NCBI RefSeq assembly: GCF_000717595.1
Contig: NZ_JNZO01000002.1
Coordinates: 124,001 to 188,000, forward strand
Origin: Streptomyces flavochromogenes
GTDB lineage: Bacteria > Actinomycetota > Actinomycetes > Streptomycetales > Streptomycetaceae
Direction: 5' to 3'
DNA length: 64,000 nt
This document shows, one piece after another, positions 32,454 through 40,073 of this stretch; positions within the stretch are counted from its first letter, which is position 1, and each line of letters opens with the position of its first letter. Position numbers and translations under genes: made by a program. Under the pieces are notes generated by a model. The model made no database searches, was not told where the DNA came from, and saw only the letters and a list, made by a program, of their open reading frames with translations.

Positions 32454-32470
32454 GGCGCCTCCCCGTTTGA

Positions 32471-32491
32471 CTCGGACACATACTATCCGAG
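32471..32491. promoter_or_regulatory. Rrf2 operator 1: CTCGGA-N9-TCCGAG
   Basis: Perfect 6-bp half-sites around 9 bp, 17 bp upstream of the Rrf2 regulator ATG. An identical arrangement follows 27 bp downstream. Confidence 0.75.
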
Positions 32492-32497
32492 TATCAT

Positions 32498-32518
32498 CTC
32501 GGACATCGGGTATCCGAG
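32498..32518. promoter_or_regulatory. Rrf2 operator 2: CTCGGA-N9-TCCGAG
   Basis: Second copy of the dyad, 46 bp upstream of the NmrA-like ATG. The two copies are 27 bp apart, so dimers would bind on nearly the same helical face if spacing were 31-32 bp, and are here turned by about half a turn. Confidence 0.75.
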
Positions 32519-32564
32519 TTTGCGCTCCAGGGGGCCCCGCCGGGCCCACGAGGGAAGGCACACC

Positions 32565-33311
32565 ATGAAGATCACCGTCATCGGCGGCACCGGCCTCATC
32601 GGCACCCAGGTCGTCGCCCTGCTCCAGAAGGCCGGCCACGACGTGGTCGCGGCCTCCCTCTCCTCGGGGGTCGACCTGCTCACCGGCGCAGGCCTGGACG
32701 AGGCGCTCGCCGGCGCCCACACGGTCGTCAACGTCAGCAACTCCCCGACCTTCGACGACCAGTCGCTCGGCTTCTTCCGCACCACCGTGGGCAACCTGGT
32801 CGGCGCGGGTGAGCGCGCGGGCGTACGCCATCAGGTCGCGCTGTCGATCGTCGGCGTCGACCAGGTGCCCGACCTGGACTACTACCGGGCCAAGGTGCTC
32901 CAGGAGGACCTGCTGCGCGACGGCCCCACCCCGTACTCGATCGTCCGCGCCACCCAGTTCTTCGAGTTCATGGACGCCGTGATGTCCTGGACGGCGACCG
33001 ACGGGGAAGTCCGCCTCCCCGCCACCCCGTTGCAGCCGATCGCGTCCGCGGACGTGGCCGCCGCCCTCGCCGACGTCGCCGTCGGGGAGCCGCTGAACGG
33101 CACGCTCGACGTCGCCGGACCCGACTTCCTCGCGCTGGACGAGATCGGCCGGATCACCCTGGCCGCCCGCGGTGACGACCGTTCCGTCGTCGTCGACGAC
33201 CGGGCGGGCATGTTCGCGGCCGTCCGTGGCGACGTCCTCACTCCCGGGCCGGGCGCGCGCCTGGCCCCCACCCACTACCGCGACTGGCTGAGCACCTCCC
33301 TCGCCGCCTGA
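32565..33311 (+). CDS. NmrA-like NAD(P)-binding protein
   Basis: A 248-residue atypical short-chain dehydrogenase/NmrA-like protein. The N-terminal VIGGTGLIGTQVVALL is the NAD(P) loop, SIVGVDQVPDLDYYRAKVLQE contains the YxxxK-like element, and PYSIVRATQFFEFM is typical of NmrA/NAD(P)H-binding sensors. It could be a quinone or flavin reductase or a redox sensor. ATG at 32565 behind GAGGGAAGG; the frame is open upstream but crosses the operators. Expected to be controlled by the divergent Rrf2 protein. Confidence 0.88.
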   Translation: MKITVIGGTGLIGTQVVALLQKAGHDVVAASLSSGVDLLTGAGLDEALAGAHTVVNVSNSPTFDDQSLGFFRTTVGNLVGAGERAGVRHQVALSIVGVDQVPDLDYYRAKVLQEDLLRDGPTPYSIVRATQFFEFMDAVMSWTATDGEVRLPATPLQPIASADVAAALADVAVGEPLNGTLDVAGPDFLALDEIGRITLAARGDDRSVVVDDRAGMFAAVRGDVLTPGPGARLAPTHYRDWLSTSLAA

Positions 33312-33351
33312 TCGCCCCCGCCGTCCGCCGCCCGGTCGAAGGGCGGCCGGT

Positions 33352-33380
33352 CCCGTCGACCCGCCGGTGGGGTCGACGGG
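33352..33380. terminator. Terminator between NmrA-like gene and GH64 gene
   Basis: Perfect 11-bp stem CCCGTCGACCC/GGGTCGACGGG with a 7-nt loop between convergent genes; usable in both directions. Confidence 0.75.
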
Positions 33381-33467
33381 CCGACGGTCCGCCGGCGTGG
33401 CGGCTCGGCAGTCCGCCGGTGTGGTGCGGTCCCGGTTCGGTGGGCCGGCGGTTCCGCCCGCCCCGTC

Positions 33468-34682
33468 CTAGTTGAACGGGTCGAGCGTCACGTACGCCTG
33501 CTGCGGGTTGCCGTCGTGCACCAGCGACTCGTGCGCGCCGACGTCGTCGAAGGCGAAGCCGTACGCCTTGCCGTCGGCCATCTGGGCATGGATCTTGCGG
33601 GAGTAGTGGTTGGTCACCGCGTCCTTGTAGAAGTCCGCCGACGACGTGTCCGGCTGGTTCGGGTTCGTCAGCAGGGTGGAGCGGTTGAAACCTGCGCAGA
33701 GCGTACGGGAGATGGGGCCGCGCACCTGGTCGTTGGGGGCGTCGAGGTGCTTGTAGCAGCCGAAGACGCTGTCGGAGTCGGGCTTCTGGAACGAGGTGAC
33801 GACGGCGCCGGACGTGTTGGTGAAGTTCATGACGTTTCCGGAGACCCGGCCGAAGTACTTCACGGAGGGCTGGTTCGCGAACGGCGTCACGGTCAGGGTC
33901 GACGAGGCGTACTTGGTCCAGACGCGGTTGATGTAGTCGTTCATCACCCCCGAGGGCAGTGCGCCGGCCTCGATGCCGTGACCCGGGGCCAGGGCGCGCA
34001 GCACGGTGCCGTCGGCGCGGGTCTGGATGAGGTTGGCCCAGCCGCCGGGCTGGCCGCGCAGGGCGTCGTAGAAGCCCCGGTAGCCACCGGGCTTGAGGCG
34101 GCCCGTGTTCGCGACGGTGCCGTCGGGGCGCTTCACGCCGACGGCGTAGGGCGCGGAGACCATGTCGACCTGGGTGCTGTTGATCCAGATGCCCGCGTCG
34201 TTGAGCGTGTACTCGGACCAGTTGAAGAGGATGTTCCTGTTGGGGTCGCTCGGGTTCTGGACCGCGGGCTGCACGAGGCCGCCCGTCGCCACCTTGAACA
34301 CCAGCTTCTGTCCGTAGCTGAAGTAGATCCGGCCCGAGAACTTCGGCAGCCGGATCGTCATCGACCCGCCGTTGGCGGGACCGGCGATGGCGGCGTCCGG
34401 CGCGGGAACGGGGACGGAGCCGCCGGCCGGCCAGGGGTGGAAGGTGCCGTTCGCGTCGGCCCAGCCCTGCCTGCCCGTCGAGAGCTCGGTGCCGAGGTTG
34501 TAGACGTAGACCTGGTCGCCGCGGCCGGAGTTGTTCGTGAAGGTGAGCGGAATGGTGGCGGGGACGGCGGCCTCGACGGTGTCGGACGGGCCGGCGACGG
34601 TGACGACCGTGCCGATCGACGCGGCGGCGGCCAGGGTCACGAGTGCGGCGCGGCTGTGCCTGCGCCGGCGGTGTGCGGACAC
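33468..34682 (-). CDS. Secreted GH64 beta-1,3-glucanase
   Basis: Glycoside hydrolase family 64 enzyme (404 residues), which cuts beta-1,3-glucan, often releasing laminaripentaose, and attacks fungal cell walls. Signal peptide SAHRRRRHSRAALVTLAAAA, likely cut near TVEAAVPA. The mature protein begins with the beta-sandwich TIPLTFTNNSGRGDQVYVYN, and includes SGRIYFSYGQKLVFKV, LFNWSEYTLND with an acidic pair, and the C-terminal YGFAFDDVGAHES segment characteristic of thaumatin-like GH64 enzymes. GTG start at 34682 with GAGGAG six bases upstream. A CebR-like box lies 79 bp upstream. Confidence 0.92.
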   Translation of the reverse strand: MSAHRRRRHSRAALVTLAAAASIGTVVTVAGPSDTVEAAVPATIPLTFTNNSGRGDQVYVYNLGTELSTGRQGWADANGTFHPWPAGGSVPVPAPDAAIAGPANGGSMTIRLPKFSGRIYFSYGQKLVFKVATGGLVQPAVQNPSDPNRNILFNWSEYTLNDAGIWINSTQVDMVSAPYAVGVKRPDGTVANTGRLKPGGYRGFYDALRGQPGGWANLIQTRADGTVLRALAPGHGIEAGALPSGVMNDYINRVWTKYASSTLTVTPFANQPSVKYFGRVSGNVMNFTNTSGAVVTSFQKPDSDSVFGCYKHLDAPNDQVRGPISRTLCAGFNRSTLLTNPNQPDTSSADFYKDAVTNHYSRKIHAQMADGKAYGFAFDDVGAHESLVHDGNPQQAYVTLDPFN

Positions 34683-34760
34683 GTGGGGCTCCTCGGAGGT
34701 GGGGACTCCGTGTGGGGGGAATCCGTGGGTGGATGGGCGGGCTTTGAGGCCTGAGCGGCG

Positions 34761-34774
34761 TGAGAGCGCTCTCA
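34761..34774 (-). promoter_or_regulatory. CebR-like palindrome upstream of GH64 gene
   Basis: Perfect 14-bp palindrome TGAGAGCGCTCTCA. It differs at two symmetric positions from the CebR consensus TGGGAGCGCTCCCA, which controls cello-oligosaccharide genes in Streptomyces, so a LacI-family regulator probably controls the glucanase. Confidence 0.7.
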
Positions 34775-34875
34775 ACAATGGTGAGAATGAGCTGGACCTG
34801 TCAATGGTCGCGGGCGGAGCGGCAGCGGCTTCGAGGTGGCTTGAGGCGGCCTTAAGGCAGCTTTAAGGCGACTTC

Positions 34876-34965
34876 GCGTTGGCCGGCTTCGCGTTGGCCG
34901 GCTTCGGGGTGGCGGGCTTCGGGGTGGCGGGCTGTGTGATGGCCGGCTTCGGGGTGGCCGGGCTT
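34876..34965. repeat. 15-bp tandem repeat array
   Basis: Six consecutive 15-bp units of the type GCGTTGGCCGGCTTC / GGGGTGGCGGGCTTC; the first two are identical and later units drift. In one minus-strand frame it would give repeated Pro-Ala-Thr-Pro-Lys units, but no start or flanking domain supports a gene there. Confidence 0.8.
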
Positions 34966-35132
34966 CGAGGTGGCTTCGAGGCGCCCGATCGGCGCAGGAC
35001 CGGCGCGCCTCGGCCGCATGCGCGCTGGTCCGTGGAGGATCGACGGGGGGTGGCCGCGGTGTCGGTGTCCGGGATGCCGGCGACGCCTCCAGGCCGCCCT
35101 GGAATCGCCCCACCGCCTGAAGAGATCCGGTC

Positions 35133-35231
35133 ATGACATTGTTCGAGGACCCCCTGTTCCCGCGCCTTGCCGACCGGGCGCCGGAGCGCGTCGAGTCCGA
35201 CGCCCGTCTCGTCGCTCCGGTGACGGCGTGA
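35133..35231 (+). CDS. Possible 32-residue peptide coupled to methyltransferase
   Basis: ATG 35133 gives MTLFEDPLFPRLADRAPERV, then ESDARLVAPVTA and TGA. The stop overlaps the GTG of the methyltransferase by four bases (GTGA), the usual sign of translational coupling. AGAG lies ten bases upstream. No family is recognised. It may be a leader peptide or the relic of a longer gene. Confidence 0.45.
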   Translation: MTLFEDPLFPRLADRAPERVESDARLVAPVTA

Positions 35232-36052
35232 CCACCGCCCCGCGCGGGGGCGCGCCGGGTGAAGGCCGTTACGGCGAGGCCGTGTTCCCTCCCGAACGGG
35301 CGGGCGAGGGTGAGCGCATCGACTTCGGCGCACTCGCCTACGACGACATCACCATGGCGCGATTCCGTGCGCTCGGGGTCGGTCCGGGGTGGCGGTGTCT
35401 CGACGTGGGCGCCGGCACGGGCACCGTCTCCCGTCGGCTGCTCGACGAGGCCGGGGTGACGGGCGTGCTCGCCGTGGACCGCGACGTGCGTTTTCTCGTC
35501 GAGCGTCCCGTGACCGGCCTCGACGTCATCGAGGCCGATGTCACCGACCCGGACTTCGACCCCGGACGGTTCCGTCTCGTCCACGCGCGCTTCGTGCTCA
35601 TGCATCTCCCCGAGCGCGACCGTGTGATCAGACGCCTGGCCGAACTCGTGGAACCTGGCGGGTTGTTGGTGCTGAGCGACGCGGTGGACCTGACGAGCGA
35701 CCGGGCGCCCGGCACTCCGTACGCCACGGTGATGCGGGCGATATGGCAGGCGCTGGGGGAGACCATCGGCACCGACGTCTCCCAGGTGCCCGCGTACCCG
35801 CAGCTGCTGCGCGGTGCGGGCCTCGTGCCCGTAGCAGCCGAGATCCATGTGCCGCCGCTGCTGGCGGGGAGTCCGATCAGCCGGTTCTGGGCGGACACGT
35901 GGGAGCGGAGCAGGGCGCCGATGCTGGCGACCGGTCTGGTCGACGACGCGGCCGTCGACGCGGCGATCCGGTACCTGGGATCCGACGAATGCGCCGCGCT
36001 GTCGGCAGGCATGCTCACGGCCTGGGGCCGGAAGCCGGGGGAGAGCCCGTAG
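35228..36052 (+). CDS. Class I SAM-dependent methyltransferase
   Basis: A 274-residue methyltransferase of the Rossmann type. Motif I is CLDVGAGTGTVSRRL (about residues 57-71), motif II VLAVDRDVRF, and post-motifs VHARFVLMHLPERDRVI and LVEPGGLLVLSDAVD. Substrate unknown. It lacks the conserved cysteines of ArsM arsenite methyltransferases, so it is not part of the arsenic system. GTG 35228 was chosen from the overlap with a short upstream reading frame; it has no strong ribosome-binding site of its own. Confidence 0.87.
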   Translation: MTTAPRGGAPGEGRYGEAVFPPERAGEGERIDFGALAYDDITMARFRALGVGPGWRCLDVGAGTGTVSRRLLDEAGVTGVLAVDRDVRFLVERPVTGLDVIEADVTDPDFDPGRFRLVHARFVLMHLPERDRVIRRLAELVEPGGLLVLSDAVDLTSDRAPGTPYATVMRAIWQALGETIGTDVSQVPAYPQLLRGAGLVPVAAEIHVPPLLAGSPISRFWADTWERSRAPMLATGLVDDAAVDAAIRYLGSDECAALSAGMLTAWGRKPGESP

Positions 36053-36256
36053 TCGTCGAACCGCCGCGGTCGCGGGTGCCCGCCGGGGGTCTGCGACGGT
36101 GAACACCCTTGCGGAAAGCGGTACCTGGGTCGAGCAGGTCTCGCTCGCCGCCGCCGTGCGGTCGAGTCCCTGGTGCGGTCATCGGGCCGTTCGGTGTCGG
36201 GTGCGGGACTCGGGCCCGCTCTCGCCCCGGTCGTCAGGACGTTCGCCCCTCCCACT

Positions 36257-36297
36257 CGCACCGGGGCGAGTCGTCCTGCCCGCACCGGGGCGAGTCG
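36257..36297. repeat. 17-bp direct repeat, 24 bp apart
   Basis: CGCACCGGGGCGAGTCG occurs at 36257-36273 and 36281-36297 in the non-coding gap after the methyltransferase gene. No function apparent. Confidence 0.7.
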
Positions 36298-36324
36298 CGG
36301 CCGCCGCGCGGCCGGCCCGCATGC

Positions 36325-36624
36325 TTACCCGCCGGGGGTGATCGCGTCCAGGCCCTTGGCCAGGTCTTCGGGGTTCATGACCGGCGAGTAGTGGACCTTG
36401 GCGTTGAGCTTGAGGAAGAAGGGCTCCGAGATCTTCGGCATCATCGACGGATCGGCCATGTCGAAGAACAGGTACCCCGTCCGGCAGCCGTTCTCGACCG
36501 TGAAGTAGGCCGCTTCGGGACGGAGCTCCTGGAGGGTCTCCTCCACGATCTTCCGCAGCATGCCTGCTCGGATGGCCTCGTTCGAGGCCGGGGTGTCCAT
36601 CTGAACCTTCAGGAGCATGCGCAT
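36325..36624 (-). CDS. Small DUF3303-like protein
   Basis: A 99-residue protein reading MRMLLKVQMDTPASNEAIRA, then AAYFTVENGCRTGYLFFDMADP and LNAKVHYSPVMNPEDLAKGL. The compact ferredoxin-like alpha/beta pattern and the MxP-EDL ending resemble the DUF3303 group of small dimeric proteins. Function unknown. Start chosen at ATG 36624; the longer frame upstream has poor composition. Confidence 0.75.
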   Translation of the reverse strand: MRMLLKVQMDTPASNEAIRAGMLRKIVEETLQELRPEAAYFTVENGCRTGYLFFDMADPSMMPKISEPFFLKLNAKVHYSPVMNPEDLAKGLDAITPGG

Positions 36625-36759
36625 GATGTCGCTGCCTCTCCCGACCGGGCCGGCGTGCCGCCGGCTACGCCCTCGACACCCGGACGCGCTCAGTTCCAGC
36701 GTCCTCCTTCCCCTCCGCCGCGACCACTCGACGGGCGCGGTCGGCACCGGCCGTCGCTC

Positions 36760-37634
36760 TCAGGGTGCGGGTTCCGCGGGTGAGGGTTCCGCGGGGGTGG
36801 GAGGCGCCGGGACGGGAGGCGTGCCGGGCTGGGGGTTGCGGGCGAACCAGCGGGCGACGGGTTCCGCCGTGAGACCGTGCAGGATCACGCTGAGCAGCAC
36901 GGTCGCGGCCGTCGCGTTGACGACGAAGGCCGCGTCGTCGCCCTGGAGCTGGGTGTAGGCGAGGGTCGCGAAGACGATCGACGTGACCCCGCGAGAGCCG
37001 AGCCGGCCGACCGCGCCGCGCTCGGCCCAGGTGAACACGGTGCCCGTGAGCGCGGCCGCCACCGGTACGAGCCGGGCGACGGTCAGGACGAGCGCCGCGT
37101 AGCCGACGACCTGAGGGGTGATGCCGTTCGAGAACTCCTCCGCGACCACCGTGCCGAAGGTGAACCACACGGCCAGGGCCAGCAGGTGACTGATGTCGTA
37201 CACCAGGTCGAGGGTGTGTTCACCGAGTTCGGATGCGGTGCCGGCGAACCACAGGCCGGCGACGGAGGCCGCGACGAAGCCGTTGCCGTCGATCAGTACG
37301 GAGGCGGCGTAGGCCAGGAACGGCAGGGCCGGGGCGGACACGCGCAGGCCGGCGGGTCTGGCCCGGCCGGACTCCAGGGCGCGCCGCATCAGGAAGGCGC
37401 CCAGGTAGCCCAGTACGGTTCCGGCGAGCATCGCGTACCCGGCGCCCTTCAGGACGTGGCCCGCTGGAACGCGTGGGTGTCCACCTCGAGCGGGGCGAGC
37501 GGGTCGTCGCCGCCGCTCGGTACGACGCCGACCAGCGCGAAGGTGAGGGGCGCGGTGATGCTCCACCGGGCCGGCCGGTCCGATACGAGCGTCCACACGA
37601 AGAGCAGGGACAGCAGGACGAGAACGGCGATCAC
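36760..37634 (-). pseudogene. Na+/H+ antiporter gene with internal deletion and frameshift
   Basis: Two parts of a CPA1-type cation:proton antiporter lie in different frames. The 5' part starts at GTG 37634 (MIAVLVLLSLLFVWTLVSDR, SITAPLTFALVGVV, LEVDTHAFQRATS) and stops at 37449. The 3' part continues in another frame with HVLKGAGYAMLAGTVLGYLG, FVAASVAGLWFAGTASELGE and SRGVTSIVFATLAYTQLQGD to the stop at 36760. Full-length relatives have about 170-200 more residues at the junction, including the ion-binding Asp pair helix, and these are missing. The C-terminal Pro-rich tail survives. No functional carrier can be made. Confidence 0.85.
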
Positions 37635-37798
37635 GGCGACTCGCAGGAGCGGGGACGACGGATGAGGTCAGCCGCCCCATCAGGTGACCGCCGCGGTCCC
37701 CGGTCCGGCACCCCCACACCGGTGTCGCTTCGAGGCAGGGCGGCCGCCCGGCCTCCGCGGCCGTCGCGGCGTCCCGGCGGTGGGTTCCGCCGGCCGGT

Positions 37799-38215
37799 CT
37801 ACCGTGCGGCGGCGTCCAGCGCGGGCTCGATTCGCCTCAGCAGGCCGGGCCAGCCGCGCCCCATTCCCTCGAAAGCGGCCTTGCCGAGCGGTGAGTCGAG
37901 GTCGAACCCGGCGTGGTCGAGGAAGAGCCGCGTACCGGTCCCCTCGGCCTCGAGCCGCCAGGTGACGGTGGTGTCGAGGGTTCCCGGCGCGAAGCTGTAG
38001 CTGAGGAGCCGCTCCGGCTCCACGGCGAGCACCTCGCACTCCTGGTGGCCCCACTGCCCCATGTCCAGGGTGAACCGGTGCCCCACCTCGGCACGGACGT
38101 CCCCGGCGGCCCACCAGTGCGCGTGCAGCTCGGGGTCGGTGAGCGCCCGCCAGACGGCCTGGGGCGGGTGGGCGATGAACTGGTCGCAGTGGATGGTCCG
38201 GAGTTCGGCGGTCAT
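37799..38215 (-). CDS. SRPBCC (AHSA1-like) domain protein
   Basis: A 138-residue START-fold protein: IHCDQFIAHPPQAVWRALTD at the start, HAHWWAAGDVRAEVGHRFTL in the middle, and GWPGLLRRIEPALDAAAR at the end, as in AHSA1/CalC-like proteins that bind hydrophobic ligands. It is the second gene of a unit with the ArsR-type regulator at 38260-38607, a pairing common in actinomycetes. Ligand unknown; the regulator lacks metal-binding cysteines. Confidence 0.9.
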   Translation of the reverse strand: MTAELRTIHCDQFIAHPPQAVWRALTDPELHAHWWAAGDVRAEVGHRFTLDMGQWGHQECEVLAVEPERLLSYSFAPGTLDTTVTWRLEAEGTGTRLFLDHAGFDLDSPLGKAAFEGMGRGWPGLLRRIEPALDAAAR

Positions 38216-38236
38216 GGAGATTCGTCCTCGGTTCTT

Positions 38237-38301
38237 GTCGCTGTCAGCTCGCGCCGCTGTCAGCTCGCGCCGCTGTCAGCTTTGTCGCTGTCGCTGTCGC
38301 T
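38237..38301. repeat. Tandem repeats across the 3' end of the ArsR-type gene
   Basis: The 16-bp unit CGCTGTCAGCTCGCGC occurs about two and a half times, followed by GTCGCT repeats. It spans the regulator's stop and encodes its SDSDSDK and ADSGAS tail, so slippage could alter the C-terminus. Confidence 0.75.
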
Positions 38302-38607
38302 GATCTCGTCCAGTACGTCACGCAGGGCGCCCATGCGGGCGCGCCAGTAGTGCTCGAACGGGTGGAGCCAGTCGCCCACCTCGGCGAGCGGCTCCGGCCG
38401 CAGGTGGTAGTAGCGATGGCGCCCGCGGGGCTCCTCGTGCACCAGCCCGGCCCTCTTGAGCACGGCGAGGTGCTCGGAGACGGCCGGACGGCTGAGGGAG
38501 AACGCCCCTGCCAGCTCGCCGGCCGGGCGTGGTCCATCGATCAGCCCTTCGAGCAGTCCGCGCCGGACCGGATTGGCCAGCGCGCTGTAGACGTCGACGG
38601 TTGGCAT
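38260..38607 (-). CDS. ArsR-type repressor without metal site
   Basis: A 115-residue winged-helix regulator: TVDVYSALANPVRRGLLEGL, recognition helix SRPAVSEHLAVLKRAGLV, wing EEPRGRHRYYHLRPEPL. No cysteine is present, so it does not sense metals; this subgroup usually accompanies SRPBCC genes and senses unknown small molecules. Start at ATG 38607, fourteen bases from a perfect 16-bp palindrome that is the likely autoregulatory operator. The low-complexity Ser/Asp tail is encoded by a tandem repeat. Confidence 0.9.
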   Translation of the reverse strand: MPTVDVYSALANPVRRGLLEGLIDGPRPAGELAGAFSLSRPAVSEHLAVLKRAGLVHEEPRGRHRYYHLRPEPLAEVGDWLHPFEHYWRARMGALRDVLDEISDSDSDKADSGAS

Positions 38608-38620
38608 GCCGACAGAATGT

Positions 38621-38636
38621 GTCGGAGATCTCCGAC
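38621..38636 (-). promoter_or_regulatory. Perfect 16-bp palindrome before ArsR-type gene
   Basis: GTCGGAGATCTCCGAC, just upstream of the regulator ATG; a TCCGAC half-site recurs at about 38651. Likely operator of the regulator/SRPBCC unit. Confidence 0.7.
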
Positions 38637-38782
38637 GCGTCAACTTCTTCCGACGTGTCGAGAGGGTGCGGAGGGGACGGCGGGGGTGTCGCCGGCGTGG
38701 ATCCGTCGGCGCGCGAGGGGTCGTGTCCGGTGCAAGGCTGAGGGCGTACCCGGCGTCCCCAGAACCGTGAAAGGCCTTCGCC

Positions 38783-39580
38783 ATGATCACCACGGACTTC
38801 GTCCCCGGCTCCCCTTGCTGGCTCGACCTCGGCGCCCCCGACGTCCCGGCCGCCGCGGCCTTCTACGGCGGTGCGCTCGGGTGGGACTACGAGTCCATGG
38901 GGGAGGGGGAGGGCATGGAGGGCGGGATGTTCCGGAACGACGGACAGATCGTGGCCGGTCTGGGCAAGCTCACCGAGGAGGGCGCGCGTTCGGCCTGGAT
39001 GATCTACTACAGCGTCGCCGACGCGGACGCCACGACCCGGGCCGTGGAGGAGGCCGGCGGCACCGTGCGCGTCGCGCCGACGGACCTCGACGAGTGGGGT
39101 CGGATGGCGCAGTACAGCGACCCGCTGGGCGGTCAGTTCGCCGTCTGGCAGCCGGGTTCGAACAAGGGCGTCGAGCAGGTCGACACGCCGGGCTCGCTGT
39201 CCTGGACCGAGCTGTACACGAGCGACGCCGCGGCGGCGAAGCAGTTCTACGGCAGTGTCTTCGGCTGGCAGTACAGCGACATGCCGATGCCCGGCGGGGA
39301 GGGCATGTACACGATCATCACCCCCGCCGGACTGCCCGAGGAGCGCATGCACGGCGGCCTCATGCAGGTGAGCGAGGCGGACCTCGCCCTCGCGCACGGC
39401 CGGCCGTACTGGCACCCCGTCTTCGCCGTCACCGACTGCGACGCCGCGGTCGCCAGGGTCACCGCGAACGGCGGCAACGTGCAGATGGGGCCGGACGACG
39501 CGGAGGGTGTCGGGCGGCTCGCCGTCTGCCTCGACCCGTCGAACGCCGATTTCGTCGTCCTGGCCCCGCCCGCCGGCTGA
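38783..39580 (+). CDS. Two-domain VOC family protein
   Basis: A 265-residue protein made of two vicinal-oxygen-chelate (glyoxalase-like) domains, about 8-125 (GSPCWLDLGAPDVPAAAAFY) and 136-262 (SLSWTELYTSDAAAAKQFYG). Both have the paired beta-alpha-beta modules, but the usual metal ligands are only partly present, as in many members of the CFP32/Rv0577 group from actinomycetes. Exact activity unknown; roles in methylglyoxal or antibiotic resistance are described for relatives. It is divergent from the ArsR-type repressor gene. Confidence 0.9.
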   Translation: MITTDFVPGSPCWLDLGAPDVPAAAAFYGGALGWDYESMGEGEGMEGGMFRNDGQIVAGLGKLTEEGARSAWMIYYSVADADATTRAVEEAGGTVRVAPTDLDEWGRMAQYSDPLGGQFAVWQPGSNKGVEQVDTPGSLSWTELYTSDAAAAKQFYGSVFGWQYSDMPMPGGEGMYTIITPAGLPEERMHGGLMQVSEADLALAHGRPYWHPVFAVTDCDAAVARVTANGGNVQMGPDDAEGVGRLAVCLDPSNADFVVLAPPAG

Positions 39581-39591
39581 ACGGCGGGGCC
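39562..39591 (+). terminator. Terminator overlapping VOC gene stop
   Basis: Perfect 9-bp stem GGCCCCGCC/GGCGGGGCC; the loop contains the VOC stop codon. Lies before the convergent GNAT gene. Confidence 0.65.
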
Positions 39592-39653
39592 GGGGCCGAG
39601 GGTCCGGAAGCAGTGGGGCCCGGCAGGGAGTCGCCGGAGCCGTGACCCCGGGG

Positions 39654-39998
39654 TCAGTGGGCCAATCGGCCCTCCAGCCACGTCAGGACCTCCGGCGTCA
39701 CCGGGTCGGTGATGTCGGCGAACTCCTCGTGCTTCTTCAGGAACTTGGCCACGTACGGGCAGACCGGCACGATCCGCATTCCGGAGGCGCGCACGTCGGT
39801 CAGCGCCTGCTCGACCAGGATCGAGGCGAGTCCCCGGCCCGCGTAGGCGTCGTCGATCTCGGTGTGGAAGAAGACGCGCCGGTCGTCGCGGTCGCGGTAC
39901 GCCGTGAGGCCCGCGCGCTGGTCGTCGACCAGGATCTCGTAGCGGTGGCGGGGGTCGACGTGGCGGACGACGGGGGTGGTTGCTGCCTGCTCGCTCAT
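39654..39998 (-). CDS. YjdJ-type GNAT acetyltransferase
   Basis: A 114-residue minimal GNAT protein of the N-acetyltransferase group related to human NATD1. RYEILVDDQRAGLTAYRDRD and RRVFFHTEIDDAYAGRGLAS (with the acetyl-CoA loop) are followed by VEQALTDVRASGMRIVPVCPYVAKFLKKH. Substrate unknown. Next gene in the same direction upstream is the pirin, 75 bp away. Confidence 0.92.
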   Translation of the reverse strand: MSEQAATTPVVRHVDPRHRYEILVDDQRAGLTAYRDRDDRRVFFHTEIDDAYAGRGLASILVEQALTDVRASGMRIVPVCPYVAKFLKKHEEFADITDPVTPEVLTWLEGRLAH

Positions 39999-40073
39999 GA
40001 TGTGCCTTTCGGGTCGAAGGGTGCGTACGGTCCGTGGGGTCTGGGGGTTGCGCGAGGTGCGGCGGTGCGTGGA

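Noticed and set aside
34863..35333. Leftward protein with Pro-Ala-Thr-Pro-Lys repeats
   Set aside because: The repeat comes from a 15-bp DNA array and the rest of the frame is antisense to the methyltransferase start; no start signal was found.
35228..36052. ArsM arsenite methyltransferase
   Set aside because: The protein is a SAM methyltransferase but lacks the conserved cysteines of ArsM and lies 16 kb from the arsenic genes.
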